A stretch of DNA of 64,000 nt. Source: Heliocidaris tuberculata (lineage: Eukaryota; Echinodermata; Echinoidea; Camarodonta; Echinometridae). The translations under genes were made by a program, and so were the position numbers. The stretch is from positions 21,257,917 through 21,321,916 of the forward strand of contig CM046832.1 of the NCBI GenBank assembly GCA_025618425.1, read 5' to 3'. Shown here piece by piece: positions 12,560 through 27,437 of this stretch (the stretch's first letter is position 1; each line of letters begins with the position of its first letter). The notes beneath the pieces were generated by a model. That model did no database searches. It worked only from the letters and a program-made list of their open reading frames with translations, and was not told the origin of the DNA.

Positions 12560-15500
12560 CTCTATTCAGACATGACATAGTAAACCACCAGAAAAAACAA
12601 ACAAAACAAAACAAAACAAAAACTTGGGAGGCAAAACAAAATAATTTTACGAGTAAACAAACAACAAATAAGGGGAAAACAAACATAAATGGCTGTGTAC
12701 AAGCTTGTGACACGCATTATGCTTATGTCATTTTGTTTAACAGCAGGGACTTTTCTCCAGAGGTGGTTTATCAAATTATGTCTGAATGAGTTGCAAGAGA
12801 GAGAGAGAGAGAGAAAGACAGTCAGAGTCACAGATACAAAGAAAAATGGAAAGATAGACAGATTGAGGAATAGATAGGGTGGGGTACAGAACAGGTTGGT
12901 CTTTGGGTATCCATTAAAAGTACAGTTACGATACACTGGGTTTCATAAACCATTTGTTAACTTACTGATATGACATTAGCAGTATGACATGCTTTCTGGA
13001 TCATTTATTATAGAAATCCAAGAAATGATGTGTCAAGACATGAAGATATCAAAATTGAGTACATTCAAAAGACATTCTAAAAACATATGCATCATTATCA
13101 ACAGGGTGTACATGCGATATGTTAATAGCACTGTGTATTTTACTGTGTATGGATGAGTTACAATTACTGGTAATGAATTGAACTACTCAAATGATGATGA
13201 AAATGCTCATATCCAGAGAGTAAGAACTTCTTGCCCATACATCTCTAGGTAATTCCCTAAATTCTATGAATGATCAGTTACCATCTTTAAGCAAGTGTTT
13301 TGCAATATCGTCATGATATTAAAATCGTCAAACAAGATAATCCATTGATGCTGATGCTGATTTCAATTCGATCTAGATGAAGAGCTGTGTTAAAGTACTT
13401 AACTCCAGTGTGCTGTGAAACTATGAACACTATTACTAACCACGCTCATGCTTGATCGTTTTATCTATTCAACCTTTATGACTAAATATATCTATCCACA
13501 AAGGCATCACACATTGCAATCTCTTGGTATGGCACTATATAAATTTATCTCATTGTTATTATTATCATCTTTTTTTGAGGGAGAGGCAGAGGAATTATGT
13601 TAACAGGAAACCTTGCCAAAATGATTTAAAAAAAAAAAACAGTTAAAGTCCTTGAATTTTCATGAAACGATTCTATTGGTACAGACATGAAGCGAGCTTC
13701 ATATCAATCACTGAGAATGGCTTTGTTAGAATATTTCTGCCATTGTTCAAATGACATAGTACACTGTTTCATAGAATACCTACCTTGTTGAGATCATTCT
13801 TGCTATCTTTGCCATCTACAGTCCAGATAAGTTGTCTCTTCCCTGTAGGATTCTGCCATGTGTACAGAGCCATCTCCCTTGGAGCTAAGAACATCTTGTC
13901 TTCAACTCCACTATAGCACAATGATTGATAGAAGATCAGAAATAAAACATGAGGAATGAATGCATGAATGAATGTATTCAAAAGATATTTTACTGAAATA
14001 TTCCACTGATTCAAATTGACTAATCACAGCGAAGACTGAAAAAATATTACTATGTAAACCATAACTGACTATATAAATTTACAGTTCTTGTAGTATTTAG
14101 CAATAAATATATATACATGTATATCAATACACCTGTATATATCATCTGAGTGAATTATTTTTCATTATTTGTTTTAACTCTTAATTATATCTAAATGAAT
14201 TGCATTCCTAAAATATAATAAACTCTTTCCAACATACTTTCTTCATACTCTCTCCCTTTCTAGTTGTCCCTTCTTGTTTCGATTGCATATCTTTCTTTTG
14301 AATTCTGTTCTTTTCTCTACTCATAAAATATGACTCCAAACCCATATACACAACATTATCAAAATCTGTCTGGACCTCAGGTAGAGATGTACTCACAACT
14401 GGGTGAATGTGATAGGAACATCCTGGGTATGGTTGACTAGCTGAGTGGTGAAGTGACCCACTGCAAAGGTCCTAAAAGCAATGACTGTAGCTGTCTCTGT
14501 TACCTGGCTCTCAACAATGATGCCACCAACCTTGGTGTGAACATACAGGGGAGCGTTTCATCAAGCGTTTTGTCAGTGATTTTTAATGACAACTGTTATA
14601 AGCTACTGAAATCCTTGCATCTGATTGGCTGAGAGCAAATTTGTCAGTAAAAATCACTGACAAAACGCTTGATGAAACGCTCCCCAGAAGCATAGAGATT
14701 ATGAACATAGTGTTAGAGATCATACAGACTGCTATTAAAGTATATATTGGAATGTACAAAGTATCACATAAGAGAATCATTCCCTACACTTATTTTATTC
14801 AAGTAAGTAACTTGTCCGTGAATCTATGCAAAATCTATTTTCTAGACAGCCTAAGTATGGTTGACTAGCTCAGTGGTGAAGTGACCCACTGCAAAGGACC
14901 TGAACTAGAATCTGTTTTCTGGACAGCATCATTTTGAAGCATGATGGATTTAATATACCTACATGCACCTTTACCAACTGTGTCTACTGCCCTAGAGTAA
15001 ATATACTCTCACATCTATTTTAGAGCATCATAATAAGAAATGGGAGGGAATATTTCATCCTTGTGAAGATTCATTTGTTTCTTAATTTCACTGAATTAAA
15101 CAGTCATGAACAAAACCAGCAACCTATTCTACAGCACATTTTTGGTGTTGTCTCAGCAAACTGTTCTTCTTTTCAAACATCACATGACACAAGATATGCT
15201 TAGGAAATGTTCCTTTCATTGTATGGGAAATAGTGTAGTGATCTCATTTTCTGTAGCTTACCTCTGGCAGTCTGAGTACTGTTGTCTGTGGTTCTGTGAA
15301 GTCAAATGGAAGAGATGTCTCTGAGCCTCCTTTCTTCATTACCACAAGCTTGTCATTCACTTTCTTGTCAACTGGCCAAAAAGGTACACACTGCAGACAT
15401 ATGAAAATATGTATGGAGATGTTATTGAGAGTGAGAGATTGAAAGAGGAAGAGTGAGTGAATGAAGGATAAAGAGGGAAGACAGAGAGAGAGAGAGAGTG

Positions 15501-18500
15501 ACAGAGAGAAGACATGACACAAACAAAAGGAGGCACAGAGAGAGAGAGACAGAAAGAGAAAGACATGACACAAACAAGGAGGAGAGAGGGAGAGAGAGAG
15601 AGAGAGAGAGAGAGATTGCCAGATACAGATGGACACAGAGAGGACATGGGAGAAAGAACAAGAAACACAACACGTTTTTCATAAAATAGATCAACCAATG
15701 AGGGAATAAAAAATACTATTTTGTAATCAAAACATACTTTTTATCAAACACTTCAATATGACCAGCAGATTCAATAACATAAGGTCACTATCAAGTAAAG
15801 TATATTTCCTCCATACATGCTAAAATAATATATCAATAGTCATTCTGCCCCAATTGGCAGCAAAGAGAGACATGATTCAAGGCACATCTCCCTGAAACCA
15901 TCTATTAATTGACGATGAACTGCATATAATAATGATGCCATATCACTCATACTGTATAAGTGTTCTGACACAACCTGTTCAGAAAAGAGATGAAAGGACC
16001 ATTGTCCCATCAGAAAAGATTTTACTTTCAACTGTTGACTGAACAACACAATGATCAAGGCTTGAACCTCTTACCTGTCCAACAGCTACATCTTGGAATG
16101 TTCCCTGAGGTTCAGCACAGCAGATATCATAGTTGGTCTGGTTGACCAGGAGATAGCGAGGGGTGAACATCACTACTTTCGAGAAACCTAAATTACTCAG
16201 CTGAATCTGGACACTGATCTATAATCATCCCAAGAGGAAATAAGACAAAACAAAAAAAGATGTTAGCAAAGATCTTTTTTTATTCAATTATGCATAGATT
16301 TTTAGCCCTTTCTCTTTTATTGACACAAAGTTCTGAGCCACCACAGAAGAACATTCTTAATCTGTTGTATAGTAAAGCACAAGACAACTTGATTTCATCC
16401 ATCAAAAATGTATGTAAAATGACAAAGAAACCATCTCTAAAGGGCAAATAAAGAGAATGAAATCTCAATTGCTTGAATCAATAATTAACTGGTAAATTTC
16501 CAATAACTTTTAGGTTCAAACTATATGACAGTATAATGACACCATTTACAGAGAAATTTAAATTAAAGTGTGAAATTTCTACTATCTCCCAGTATGTCTT
16601 TTCCCACACATAGATTGACCAATCATTGCAAAATAGAGTCCTACATTTAGATGAATGCAAATGCTACAAAATACATGATTTTCCACCGTATACCTCACCC
16701 AACTCTATTCCTATTTCATTCTTTGATGTTCCATAACATTCTAAGATATTCAATAACACCTCTTCAAACACATCCAAGTTCACACTTTAAAAAAAAAAGT
16801 CACTTCTGGAAACAACAGAATAAAGAAAAGGGTATTCAAATCAGGGCACACATATCAAATGAACCACAGCAATCACTTCAAGTCTCATCATCATCAACAT
16901 TATAATTAGAATTTAAAATAATGTTATTCCTGAACATTTTCGTTTTACAAATTACACTATCTTGTGCTAATAAAACTTGATTACTTGAAGAATAAAAAAA
17001 AGGCTTTGAGCTTTGAGATTTTATGCGCATAATTTTTGGGCTTACTTTTATCAATTCATTTCCTATTCCCACATATCCAATTTAATACAACATGCATGTA
17101 CAATGATTAAATGTAAATCTTAAGATATTCCAATTCTACAGAACCAAAATTAAAATGTGATAGATATTGATGAGCTCTTGCTTTGTAAATATCCCAGTTC
17201 ATTGAAACATGATATCTTGCAATATTGCAATGATGATGCTGATGATGATAATGATGACAATGATGACACACAGGGGAAAGAAAATGATGATAAAGAAGGG
17301 AACAAAAAGATGATGCAAACAACTTTCAGAATGAGAAAAGAAGCACACATGAAAGAACAGAAAGACACTGGAGAGAATATGTCAGTGTCAGCAAATGATT
17401 CTCATGCTTACATAAGTGTAATACTTTAAATCCTTTGAGTTACCAGCTAGCTTTTTCCAAATTTAGAAAGTTTTTTCCCCGAACATAAACAGTTATTTAC
17501 CTCGTACCCTATCCTAAGCCCAGAGTGTATTACTTAACTATTTAGCTCTACATATATTTTGGGAAGTATCTGAAGAACAACAGATTATCTTTGAGAATAG
17601 CAGATCATGTTTTGAGGATTGTGCTTAGAGAATTATATTTGGCCTATTCTGGAGTTACCAACTATGGTATATTATTGTAATGCATAAACTGAACTATGGG
17701 ATATTTATTTTATAAAAATGTAGACATATGCAACAACTTTATTTCATTATAAACAATTGTTACATGTCTAAAAGGGAGTGAATCAAAATTTATTTACTGC
17801 TTAAGCGTTGTAATGCACATTTTAATGTGTGTATATCATCTCAACCAAAAATAGTTTTGCACACTTGAGAGGAAAGATGTAATTCGCATGTTGTCTCATT
17901 TGGTACAAGTTACTAGATTTAGCATCAGCAAGCACATTGGCGTAAGAGCTAATGCACTCTTGTTAGTAACAAAATGCAAGCTTGTTAATAAAAAGAAATG
18001 TATGATGAATTTGACAGTGAAAATGATGCATGTGGCAGGACTTCAGCCAATCAGTTCAAGAGATTCATATAGCTGATTTGAAATACTTCTAATATTTTTC
18101 AAACACAATTTCAAAAGGTGCATTTTTTTGTTGAGGCTAAGTTCATGATGAAAATGAGCTCCTTCTGTGATTAATATGATTACATTAACCACAAAGAATG
18201 AAATATAAACTATAATTTATTCATACTGAATCCAAATGCTCATAACAAGTAATGATGGGTAGGATAACTAGAAAGTACCAAGTTATAGACATCAGGATAC
18301 ATACAATCTATATGATAGATTTGTGTTTGCATATTCTTATTCCATATCCAAAATCAGAGGAATCAATATTGAGTGATTCATTTACCCCAGCATACATGTA
18401 TCTCTATTCCTCCAACATAAAATTACAGCTTGGCTTTATAAAACCCTTGATTAACTCAAAGCATGTCTTTGATGAAATATTATCAATAGATTTGATTATC

Positions 18501-21500
18501 TTATGTTTAAAAGGCAAATTGTTAGAGAGGTCGCAGAAAAAGCACAAGCATTGCAATGCAATATTTAAAACAAATGTGAGATTATCTGTAGCTTTATTTT
18601 TTAAATTGAAATTGCCACAAACTCAACAGAGAGAAGGCAGAGGAAAAGTTTTATAGAAAAAACCTCTCAAGATCTTTGAAAAACAGGTCAGAAAGAAAAT
18701 AAAATTCAAAGTTCATTTGCAACAAGACATAAATAGCCCAATCATAATCACATATTTTATAAGAGAAAGCAAACTGGTTACACCGCAACAATAGAAATAA
18801 CAAAACGCAAGCATGCAATTAATAAATTCATGTGAAGCAGAAGTTTTACATTGTATTTTTTTGGTCGTCGCACGCCACTTCCTTGAGCCTGTTTGGAAAA
18901 AAGATTGGTGACAAAAATGGATGAAAGGGACAAATGAATACATATATATGTAATGATAAAATCACTGCACAGTAGGGTCAAAATGATTAGCTCTATAATA
19001 TGCAAGTACAACTGTGAAGAAAGACAACAACAGCAACAACAAAAGCTTGGACAAGTGCAAAATGGTTTGAAGTATTATCCGTCATCTTATATCTCGTAAT
19101 ACCAACTTTTCAGAATGAATCCAAAGGTAATTCATCATCATTCCCCTGTCACACTCATGCCCCATAATCTTACAAACCTATTTCCACCATAGAGAATAAA
19201 ATACATACTGTAAAAAGAGGAACATCATCTGCTCAAAGAAAGGAGGAAAAGGTCAAGTATACTGCATTCCTCCAGTCATGCACAACTGCACTTTAGGAAC
19301 ATGCTTTACTGCATGCAAATATACATGTACATGTAAAGGATTACTTGAGTTAAAAATTCTTTTGCAGATTGTGAGGGATCTTGTAATATAAGACACATAG
19401 TGGGTGCTAAAATTACCAAGGAAAAATAATTCTAAAATTCTAACATAAAAGGTAACAACACAACAAGTGTGCATATTTTTCCCTGACTATGGTTCATTCA
19501 AAATTTTAAAAGCACCTCATAGGCCTACTTGGAAATCTGTACAAATGACATTCAAGTAAATAAGATGAAATGATTCCAGTGTATCAATATCAATCAAACT
19601 GTAGAGACAAGGACTGAAAGAGAATAATATTGGAGTAATTAACTAAAAATTACTTAATATATACAGTGCGTCCCCCAAAAAAGTTAACAGTTGGAAAAAG
19701 TCTCCCCAAATCAATATTTCACAATATTTTCCAAAAGTTTTCAATCCTGTTGATAGCATAGGGTCTCTCCTATGCAATAACACAAACAAATATGACTTGT
19801 TATTAAGCTTGAGTGATCAAAAACCACTTTTGTGAAAGGGTGTAAAATTCAGACTTGACAAGAATTGGTATTTGTTCTGGCTTGTACGAACAAAGTTAAG
19901 AACCTTCTAAAATTGACAGTTGAAAAAAGTCTCCCCATTTAAATATTTCAAAATATTTTCAGGAAATGTTCATACCTGTGGAAAGCTTAGGTCTCTTCTA
20001 TCATATGACACAAAAATATCTCACAATATTTTACGCTTGAGTGAGCAAAAGCCAATTTTTGTGAAAGGGTGCAAAATTCATACTTGACACTGTTTTTTTA
20101 TGTTCTGGCTGGTATCAGCAAAGTTGAGAGTCATGAAAAGGCTTTAAAATGTTACATTCTGATCATTAAAAGATAATTTATGAAAGAACAGACTTTGTTC
20201 ACTGTATGTCCTGATATATCCCATCAAAACTTTATGGTTGAGTGAGCAAGCGAGGTGAAATTAAAAGACTCACCAAAAGTAAACATTTTGAAACACTCAA
20301 CAAAGTAGTTTATTGCTCACTCAGGCATACAATGTTGATGGGATGTGTAAAGACATACATAGAACAAAGCCTGATATTTCATAAATTGCCTTTTATTGAC
20401 CAGAATATAGAAATTTCTAAGCCTTTTCATGACTCAGCTTGCAGGCTTTAATATGAAACTAAGAGAATTTATTAACTACGTCAAATAAACATCAAAGTAA
20501 AAAAATCTGATGAAATAAATTTTAAATATAGAACAGATTAATTCCATAGCCAGGCATGCATTTGGGTTAACAAAAACAGCATAATTATATTGTAAGATTC
20601 ATAATTGTAAATGTTAAAAGTAAAAATAATTGATTTCTTACATAAATGATGAATTCATACAGGAACAATTTTAAAAAGTAAGACAGCTAAATTCTATCAA
20701 CCAAATACTAATCATCACCCCTTCCCCCTCCCACCCAAGTGTTCAGTGTCTATTTTTGTTTTCAAGTCTTGCTATCACTTCTCATTCACATCTTTAAAGG
20801 TTCCCTTTCAAAGCTCTAGTAAAGAAATCAGGATGAGCCTGCACTTATGAAGTACCCAAGGTTTTTCTTCACTAAAGAATGAAACATCTTTTAGAGTAAA
20901 ACAAAGTTGAAATTTTCATGTCCAAATGAATAAGACTAATTACAGTCACAGGACCCATTAGAAGGCTGAAATTTGAATGACATTAGTACATGATTCAGTG
21001 CAGTTAGGAGTACAGTGTTCTCACATTAAAATAATGATAGATCAAGAAAGCTACAGAATAAATACATAACAATCAGCAGACAAATGAAATTTATGGTCTA
21101 TTCTTTCTTGGTCTTTAGTATCTCCCCCCTTCTCTATCTGTTCATGAGTATAATTTTTGTTCTCTGCATTTCTGTAATCTTGTGTCTCTCTGTCGATCTT
21201 TTCAACCTACTTCTACACATCCCAGCCTCCCAAATAGCTACTTCTGTGAGGATGTACTCTCATCAAATCTCTGCATCACCCTGAAAAAATTTTTTTTACA
21301 CAGCATCTTTCTGATGCAAACATTAACTTGTGCAATATGTCAAAACACAAAATTTTGCAATGTCACATTTGTGGGTTAATAATAAAGTCAGGCAATGTTT
21401 TCCATGCTCCAATACGTAATTTTCAGACAGAAACGAATTTTAATCATGTAATGTCAATAAGAGAGATGAAAAAACAATACTAAAACTTAAAACTAAAACA

Positions 21501-24500
21501 AAATGACCTTTAGGTGGAGTTGATGATTTGTTCTTTAAGACAAGCATTTAAGCTGTAGTAGTTGGCATGTATCACTGCAACACTTCTTTATAGCTGTAAA
21601 AATTTTACACAGAGGATCTTCTATTTTTTTTTATAATCTGGGGGTGTTTTCATTTTGTAATATATAATTGTCCCAAACTCATCCTCCCTGAACAAACCCC
21701 TCCACAAAAGTCATCAAACAAAAAACAAAACACTTAAACAGAAAGAAGAAAATGTTACTCTTGTGCAAAAGGCTTCTCCAAACGTAAATACAGCTCTATA
21801 CTACTTACAAGCATTAGTCCTAATACCTATAAAGGTACAACAAAAAGCAAAAAATATATCATAAACTAACTTCATCATTCAGCACAGAATAACAGAATTC
21901 TTCATATCTTCCCTATTGCTCCTCTAAAAGCATACATGCCTCTACCACAAATTTCATATACAAAATATGCAGATAATTACTTTTGTAATTTTACATGTTC
22001 TGGGTACTCTTGCATGAAAAGTTGCTGGTTGAAAATGAAGTTGCTTTAATCTTTATGCAAGAAAAAGTGCCCTGATATATTTGTTGATTCATTTCATTAC
22101 AGAAAGAAATATGGCACAAACTTTTTTCCACAAATTAAGTCTCTAGAAAAAATTTTAACGAAAGGAGAAATTAAAGCTGAAATTACTGTTTAAAAAATGC
22201 ATTTCTAAAGTTGAAGTTTGGTTCAAGGGTTTGTTTACAGAACACGTATCCCATTTAAAGCTCATGTACAGTATTGGCAGCGAAAAGGAAATTGGAAAGA
22301 AACATGTTAAATATAGTCTCATGTTGTTCTACTTGTATCAAAAGATGTCTTTAAGAGCTCATTTGGTATTTGATCTATGATTTCTGGTGAATTTCTGTGT
22401 AAATATCTGTAAGGAATACTCGATCACTGCCATTATGCTAGGACCCTTCCACCCCGATGGCTCGCCGCACAGTAGTCTTGGGGCTTCGCATAGAGACAGC
22501 ATGTGTATCACTGTGTGTAGCTACTCATTGGTTTAAGACGTGTGTGTAGTGTATAGCACTATGCTGCCTTTGTTAGGATTTTACGTGCCTGTCCCGGCAC
22601 ATGAATTAGTTTTTGCCTCTTATTTGTTTGATATTAAACTTTAGGAGGCAAAATCTTCACAGTGTCTTAGTACTGCTAGTATCATGCTATTTATCAACAA
22701 AAATTTAAGAAATCTGACGAACAGTTTTTGAGGGCTTACCAAAACTCTGTGTTTTGGTCACTCTTAAAGTGTCCTTTAAGGATGCCTGTCAATATGTTAA
22801 GTTGCCCAAATACAGAATCATCATCTTATGTAAAGGGACTCAATAAAATGAACATATACCACCAAAAATTCCTTGCATAACAGTGCTCTTTCATGACGTA
22901 CAACAAATGTAAATTGACAGATAACTACTTGCAGTGATAAAGATTTACAAGCTATCTCAAAAGCACTGGATATTAGAATAATGAAAATATGAGGAAATTC
23001 AACAAAACGTAAACATATACAGTTATCAACCCAACAGTGAAATTACTAATCACAAAATGGCATGTCAAATGGTCACTTCTTCAGACTACGATTCATGTAC
23101 GAAACACTTGTATGTATATATGTACATGAAATTCTGAACAATGAATAAGGCCGTTTAAGTAAAGCACCGTCACTACACATATACAAATGTACATGATTGT
23201 ATGATTTGGGAGACATCTTCACAAGTTACTTAACAGGTAATTTATATTTTTAGTTCAATTGTGGAGTGCAGTATGGTGACACATGTAACACATTGGATTG
23301 GTATTAACGATTTCCGTCACTTCTTCTAACTCAAACATTTTAATGAAAATTCAATGACAAATTGGGATAGCAAAATTTTGGGAAGATTGAGGATTTGAAA
23401 TGGAGAGTAAACCAATCAGATGCTCACCTCATAGTCTTTGTTGGACATCTTGCAGGAAATAAATCCAGAACTTCCCACAGTGTCTAGTGAGAATTTGTCT
23501 GACCACTGAGATTCTCCAACCTTCAGCTGGATCTATGATCAAGAAGATACAAGACAAGTGGTCACTAGAGGAGAAAGGGGTTATTGTATTGATTTATATC
23601 ATCAATCAGAGTTCAATGAAAGGTATACCTTGCTAAATATGTTAAATAATGAAATGCATTTCTATAATTTGTTATACAATTCATTCCATTTCCTTCAAGT
23701 AGAAGGGTAGTATATCATGCCAGTGCTATCTTTGATGTACACACAATTAAATTTTAAAAAAGACAGTCTGTGATTTATTCCCTTAATCTTAATTTCCAGA
23801 TGCAATATTACTGTTTACAAAAAAAAAAGTCTCTTTTAATTTAGGTGACCCATCTACAAACCTGCATTTCACTACTGATTTATATTGCGTTGGTAACACT
23901 GTGATTTATGAAATTTTAATCAGTGATAGGTAATTTTTTATTTCATCATTTAATTAAGGTTTGATAGGTAGATGCTTACCTTGTTCTTGCCAGGGCTAAA
24001 GACCTTGGATGGATAAGAAAAGAAGATGGGTTCCTCTCTATCAGATGGATGATCTATCTGTTCCTCTCCTCCTCCCTATCATGTAAACAGACAAAGAGCA
24101 AAGCAAAATCTTTCAGAACACATTTCGGTGGTAATATACCTTCTTCCCCTGCATAATGAGCCATGAATCGCAAACTTCTAAATCGTTTGCAAGTCCATGA
24201 CTTTTGCATTTCACAGTATATGTTTATACCATGTTCATCATGTGATACCAAAAAGGGAGCAGTAAATGTTATATTTGAAGTAAACATAATGAGACAAACA
24301 ATGAATTTTCGGCTGCATACTGACATTACAGAACTTTCTGGAACCAAATGTAAATGCTGTGACTTCTTGAATACCTAACACACCAGAGGTTCCTTGACAT
24401 CACTATCCAGGTCAAAGGAGTTAATTTATGAACATTAATCAGGAGAATTTAAATTTGGAATGCTAACAACTTGACCAAAGCTTCATCAAAGCTTCATCAA

Positions 24501-27402
24501 AGCCACATGAATTTTGCATTAGAGAAACTTTGCTTTACTCCAAGTATCAGAGATTAAATATATGAACTGTAAATAATAACAGTTATTGAATTTGTTGGCA
24601 TATTTCATAATGCCAAGAGCCTGTTCATTCAAGACAAGCATTTTGTGTCTAGATTTTTTCCTGCAACTTTTTATTTATACTCTACTGTAACTCAATTTGA
24701 ACTCTGCAGTTTGACTGACCTCAAAGGCGATGGGTAACCTAGTCTTGTTGATGAGTGTGTAAAGTACAAACATAACCATGTCCATTAATTCTTGGCTATA
24801 ATCATAACAATCTAATATAGAGTCATAAGACAACACATCTTTTGTTCCTGCAACTTCCTATGCATACTCCATTTTAAATCAGTATGACCTTTGAACTATG
24901 ACTGACCTTATAGGCAATGGGTAGCCCAGTCTTGTTGATGAGTGTGTAAGGTACAAACATAGCCATGTCCATTAATTCTTGGCTATAATCATAACAATCT
25001 AATCTAGAGTCATAAGACAACACATCTTTTGTTCCTGCAACTTCCTATGCAAACTCCATTTTAAATCAGTTTGACCTTTGAACTATGACTGACCTACCTT
25101 ATAGGCAATGGGTAGCCCAGTCTTGTTGATGAGTGTGTAAGGTACAAACATAGCCATGTCAATGAATCCTTGGCTATAATCATACCAGACACCAGCCTCA
25201 GTCCACTTGTTGTTAGGTCCTCTGAATCCAAGCTGAGAGTACTCCTGGAGGGTGGTACGCAGGGTCATCTCTCCACGCCATTCCATGTCGTTGTAGTCTG
25301 CAATCTACGGACATTGTAATATGTTATTAGTCGTGACTGGGGGAATTTTGTGATCTGCTTATCATTGGGGTTTTGTTTATTTCAAGATCATGCCTTTCTC
25401 TGACAGATGTGAGGAACTAATAATTTCATTATGTGGAAGAATATAACACTAATAACTCCACAAAAATACACTGTAGTAAAAAAAACCATTAATATGTTGC
25501 TGAAGTATAAACAGATTTCCACTTACATGACAACTATGACATATAACATTTTTACTCCTTTCATCTAGTTTTTCTCAAGCAGGCATTATATTACCAGATT
25601 TTTGTAACATTCAAGAATGTATTTCACAAAAATCTATTTAATTCATTAATAAATGGTGTATCTGTAATATCTTGAAGGAAAAATATCTCTGAATCTTTAT
25701 CTTAACCTACTCCTCTCATATCTCCAATGTACAATATTTTAAATATACTGGCATGAGTTACATAGATTGTATGAATCAACCACCCAACAAAGCTAAAGAA
25801 ACAACTGAAGAGCAGATACCAATGCTTGGTATATATTTACCCTGACAAACATCATGGTCTTGGCAAGTTCCACATTGAACATCTTACTCTGCTCACAAGG
25901 CTCAATTTTGACTTCATCTGCTGAACCCTATTCAACATCAAAATTAAAATCACAGACATAACAACAACAAAAAAAATGCAAAGGCAAGGATTCTGCTAGA
26001 TATCACAATATTAACATGGACATTATATATAAGCAATGCATTCTACAGGAAGCACACAGTAACTGCATTATTGTAACCAACTTTAACTCATCACAAGTAC
26101 GATATATTATCAGGTTATATGATACAGCTCAGAGTGCAATAGAGATTGTTGTAAAGCTTTGAATGAGACAGCGCCAGTTTTCTAATGTACCAACTACAAT
26201 AACTGCACCCCTGTAGAATTCTGACAGCATCATGGATGCTTTTTCCATCTTCTAACCTTATTTCTATTTTGGACAACACAAACGAAAGAAAATGACATTC
26301 TTATTTCACATTAAATATACTCAAGGATGAGGCTCAGGTGAGACTAAGTGGAAAGTGGCATTTAACATATTGCTGGTTTGACAGCAGTATATGAAAGACT
26401 CTAAAGATGACAAAGAAATTGTTGTTTCCTACCTGTAGTGTGTAATAGATAGGGATTGGAAGAAGATTCCTGAGAGCTACTACTGGGTGAAGATGGATGT
26501 TGTACTTAGGAGAATGAAGTGATGTTCCTTTTACATCTAACAAGGCATCTTCCTGAATCAGAACCTGAATGAGAAACAAATTCAAAATTACTGACAAAAC
26601 ATCATACAAGATGAAGAATGATAAAACACAACTCAAAATCTCATGCCATAAAACCATCAACTCAAGCATCATTCACAATAAGACTTAATAAACCAAACAT
26701 TAAGTACATGCCTTTGATTTGTCATTGATCCCATAGCCAATGGCCAAAAATCTTGCATTGTTAACATTTAGCATGCACAGACACTAAAGCCTAAAGATAT
26801 ATAAGTGAGGAGCATATGTACTTTATGTTAAGAATAATACCTGTATCTACCAATGGTAATTCCATTTTAAAAAGACACATCAACAATATTCAATAAAGAA
26901 CTAAAATAGATACTGCTCAGATCAACCCCTCATAAATTGTGCAGACATAAAACTCGATTGTTGTTTTTAAGGCATCCTTGAACTAGATTCCAGCACTTTG
27001 CTCAATTTGGAATTGCAAAGTTGTCTTGTACTTACATTGAAGAAGAATGGTGTGTATCCATCAACCTTAGCAGGACACCTGAATGTGACCTGTTTCTTCC
27101 CACCAGCCATTCTCTCCTTCCACAGATTCTCATACAACAGAGGCTGGTCACACATCAGATGACTGAAAAAGTCAAGTTAAAGTAGTATCAGTTATGTCTT
27201 CCCTTTCTTTTTTTCACAACACAAAATCTTTGTATTTGGCAAAAACCACCTCCGTTAATATAATTCACAAAAGTTTCATGTTGCAAAGTTTCTGACTTAA
27301 AGTACCCTTTAATAACGAACACCTTAGGATAACTTCTCTTCGACTACATGTATCTAATCTCAAAATTACCCCAAAGAAAAGTTAATGCCTACTCAGCTTA
27401 CT

Positions 27403-27437
<35 letters not shown>

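Larger units (their letters stand above)
11096..13783. other. 2.7-kb intron between exons w53 and w54
   Basis: Contains a terminal fragment of the GCCTCCGG element at about 11131-11395 and GA/G-rich simple sequence at 12459-12557. No gene recognised. ORFs here lie in low-complexity sequence. Confidence 0.85.
16219..23427. other. 7.2-kb intron between exons w49 and w50
   Basis: Largest intron of the window. Contains a GAT-rich tract at 17225-17275, a direct-plus-inverted repeat structure at 19660-20440, and a dispersed repeat at 22255-22767. The 134-codon plus-strand ORF at 18252-18656 resembles nothing known and has no coding signature. No RNA gene seen. Confidence 0.85.

Noticed and set aside
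12424..12936. ORFs over 100 codons on both strands
   Set aside because: They consist of GA/CT and poly-G simple sequence; compositional artefacts.
15244..15698. Ser/Leu-rich minus-strand ORFs and the Arg/Glu plus-strand ORF
   Set aside because: Translation of a GA microsatellite overlapping exon w51; only the exon part is real.
18252..18656. 134-codon plus-strand ORF in the giant intron
   Set aside because: AT-rich composition, no recognisable domain, no conserved motif or repeat-protein similarity.
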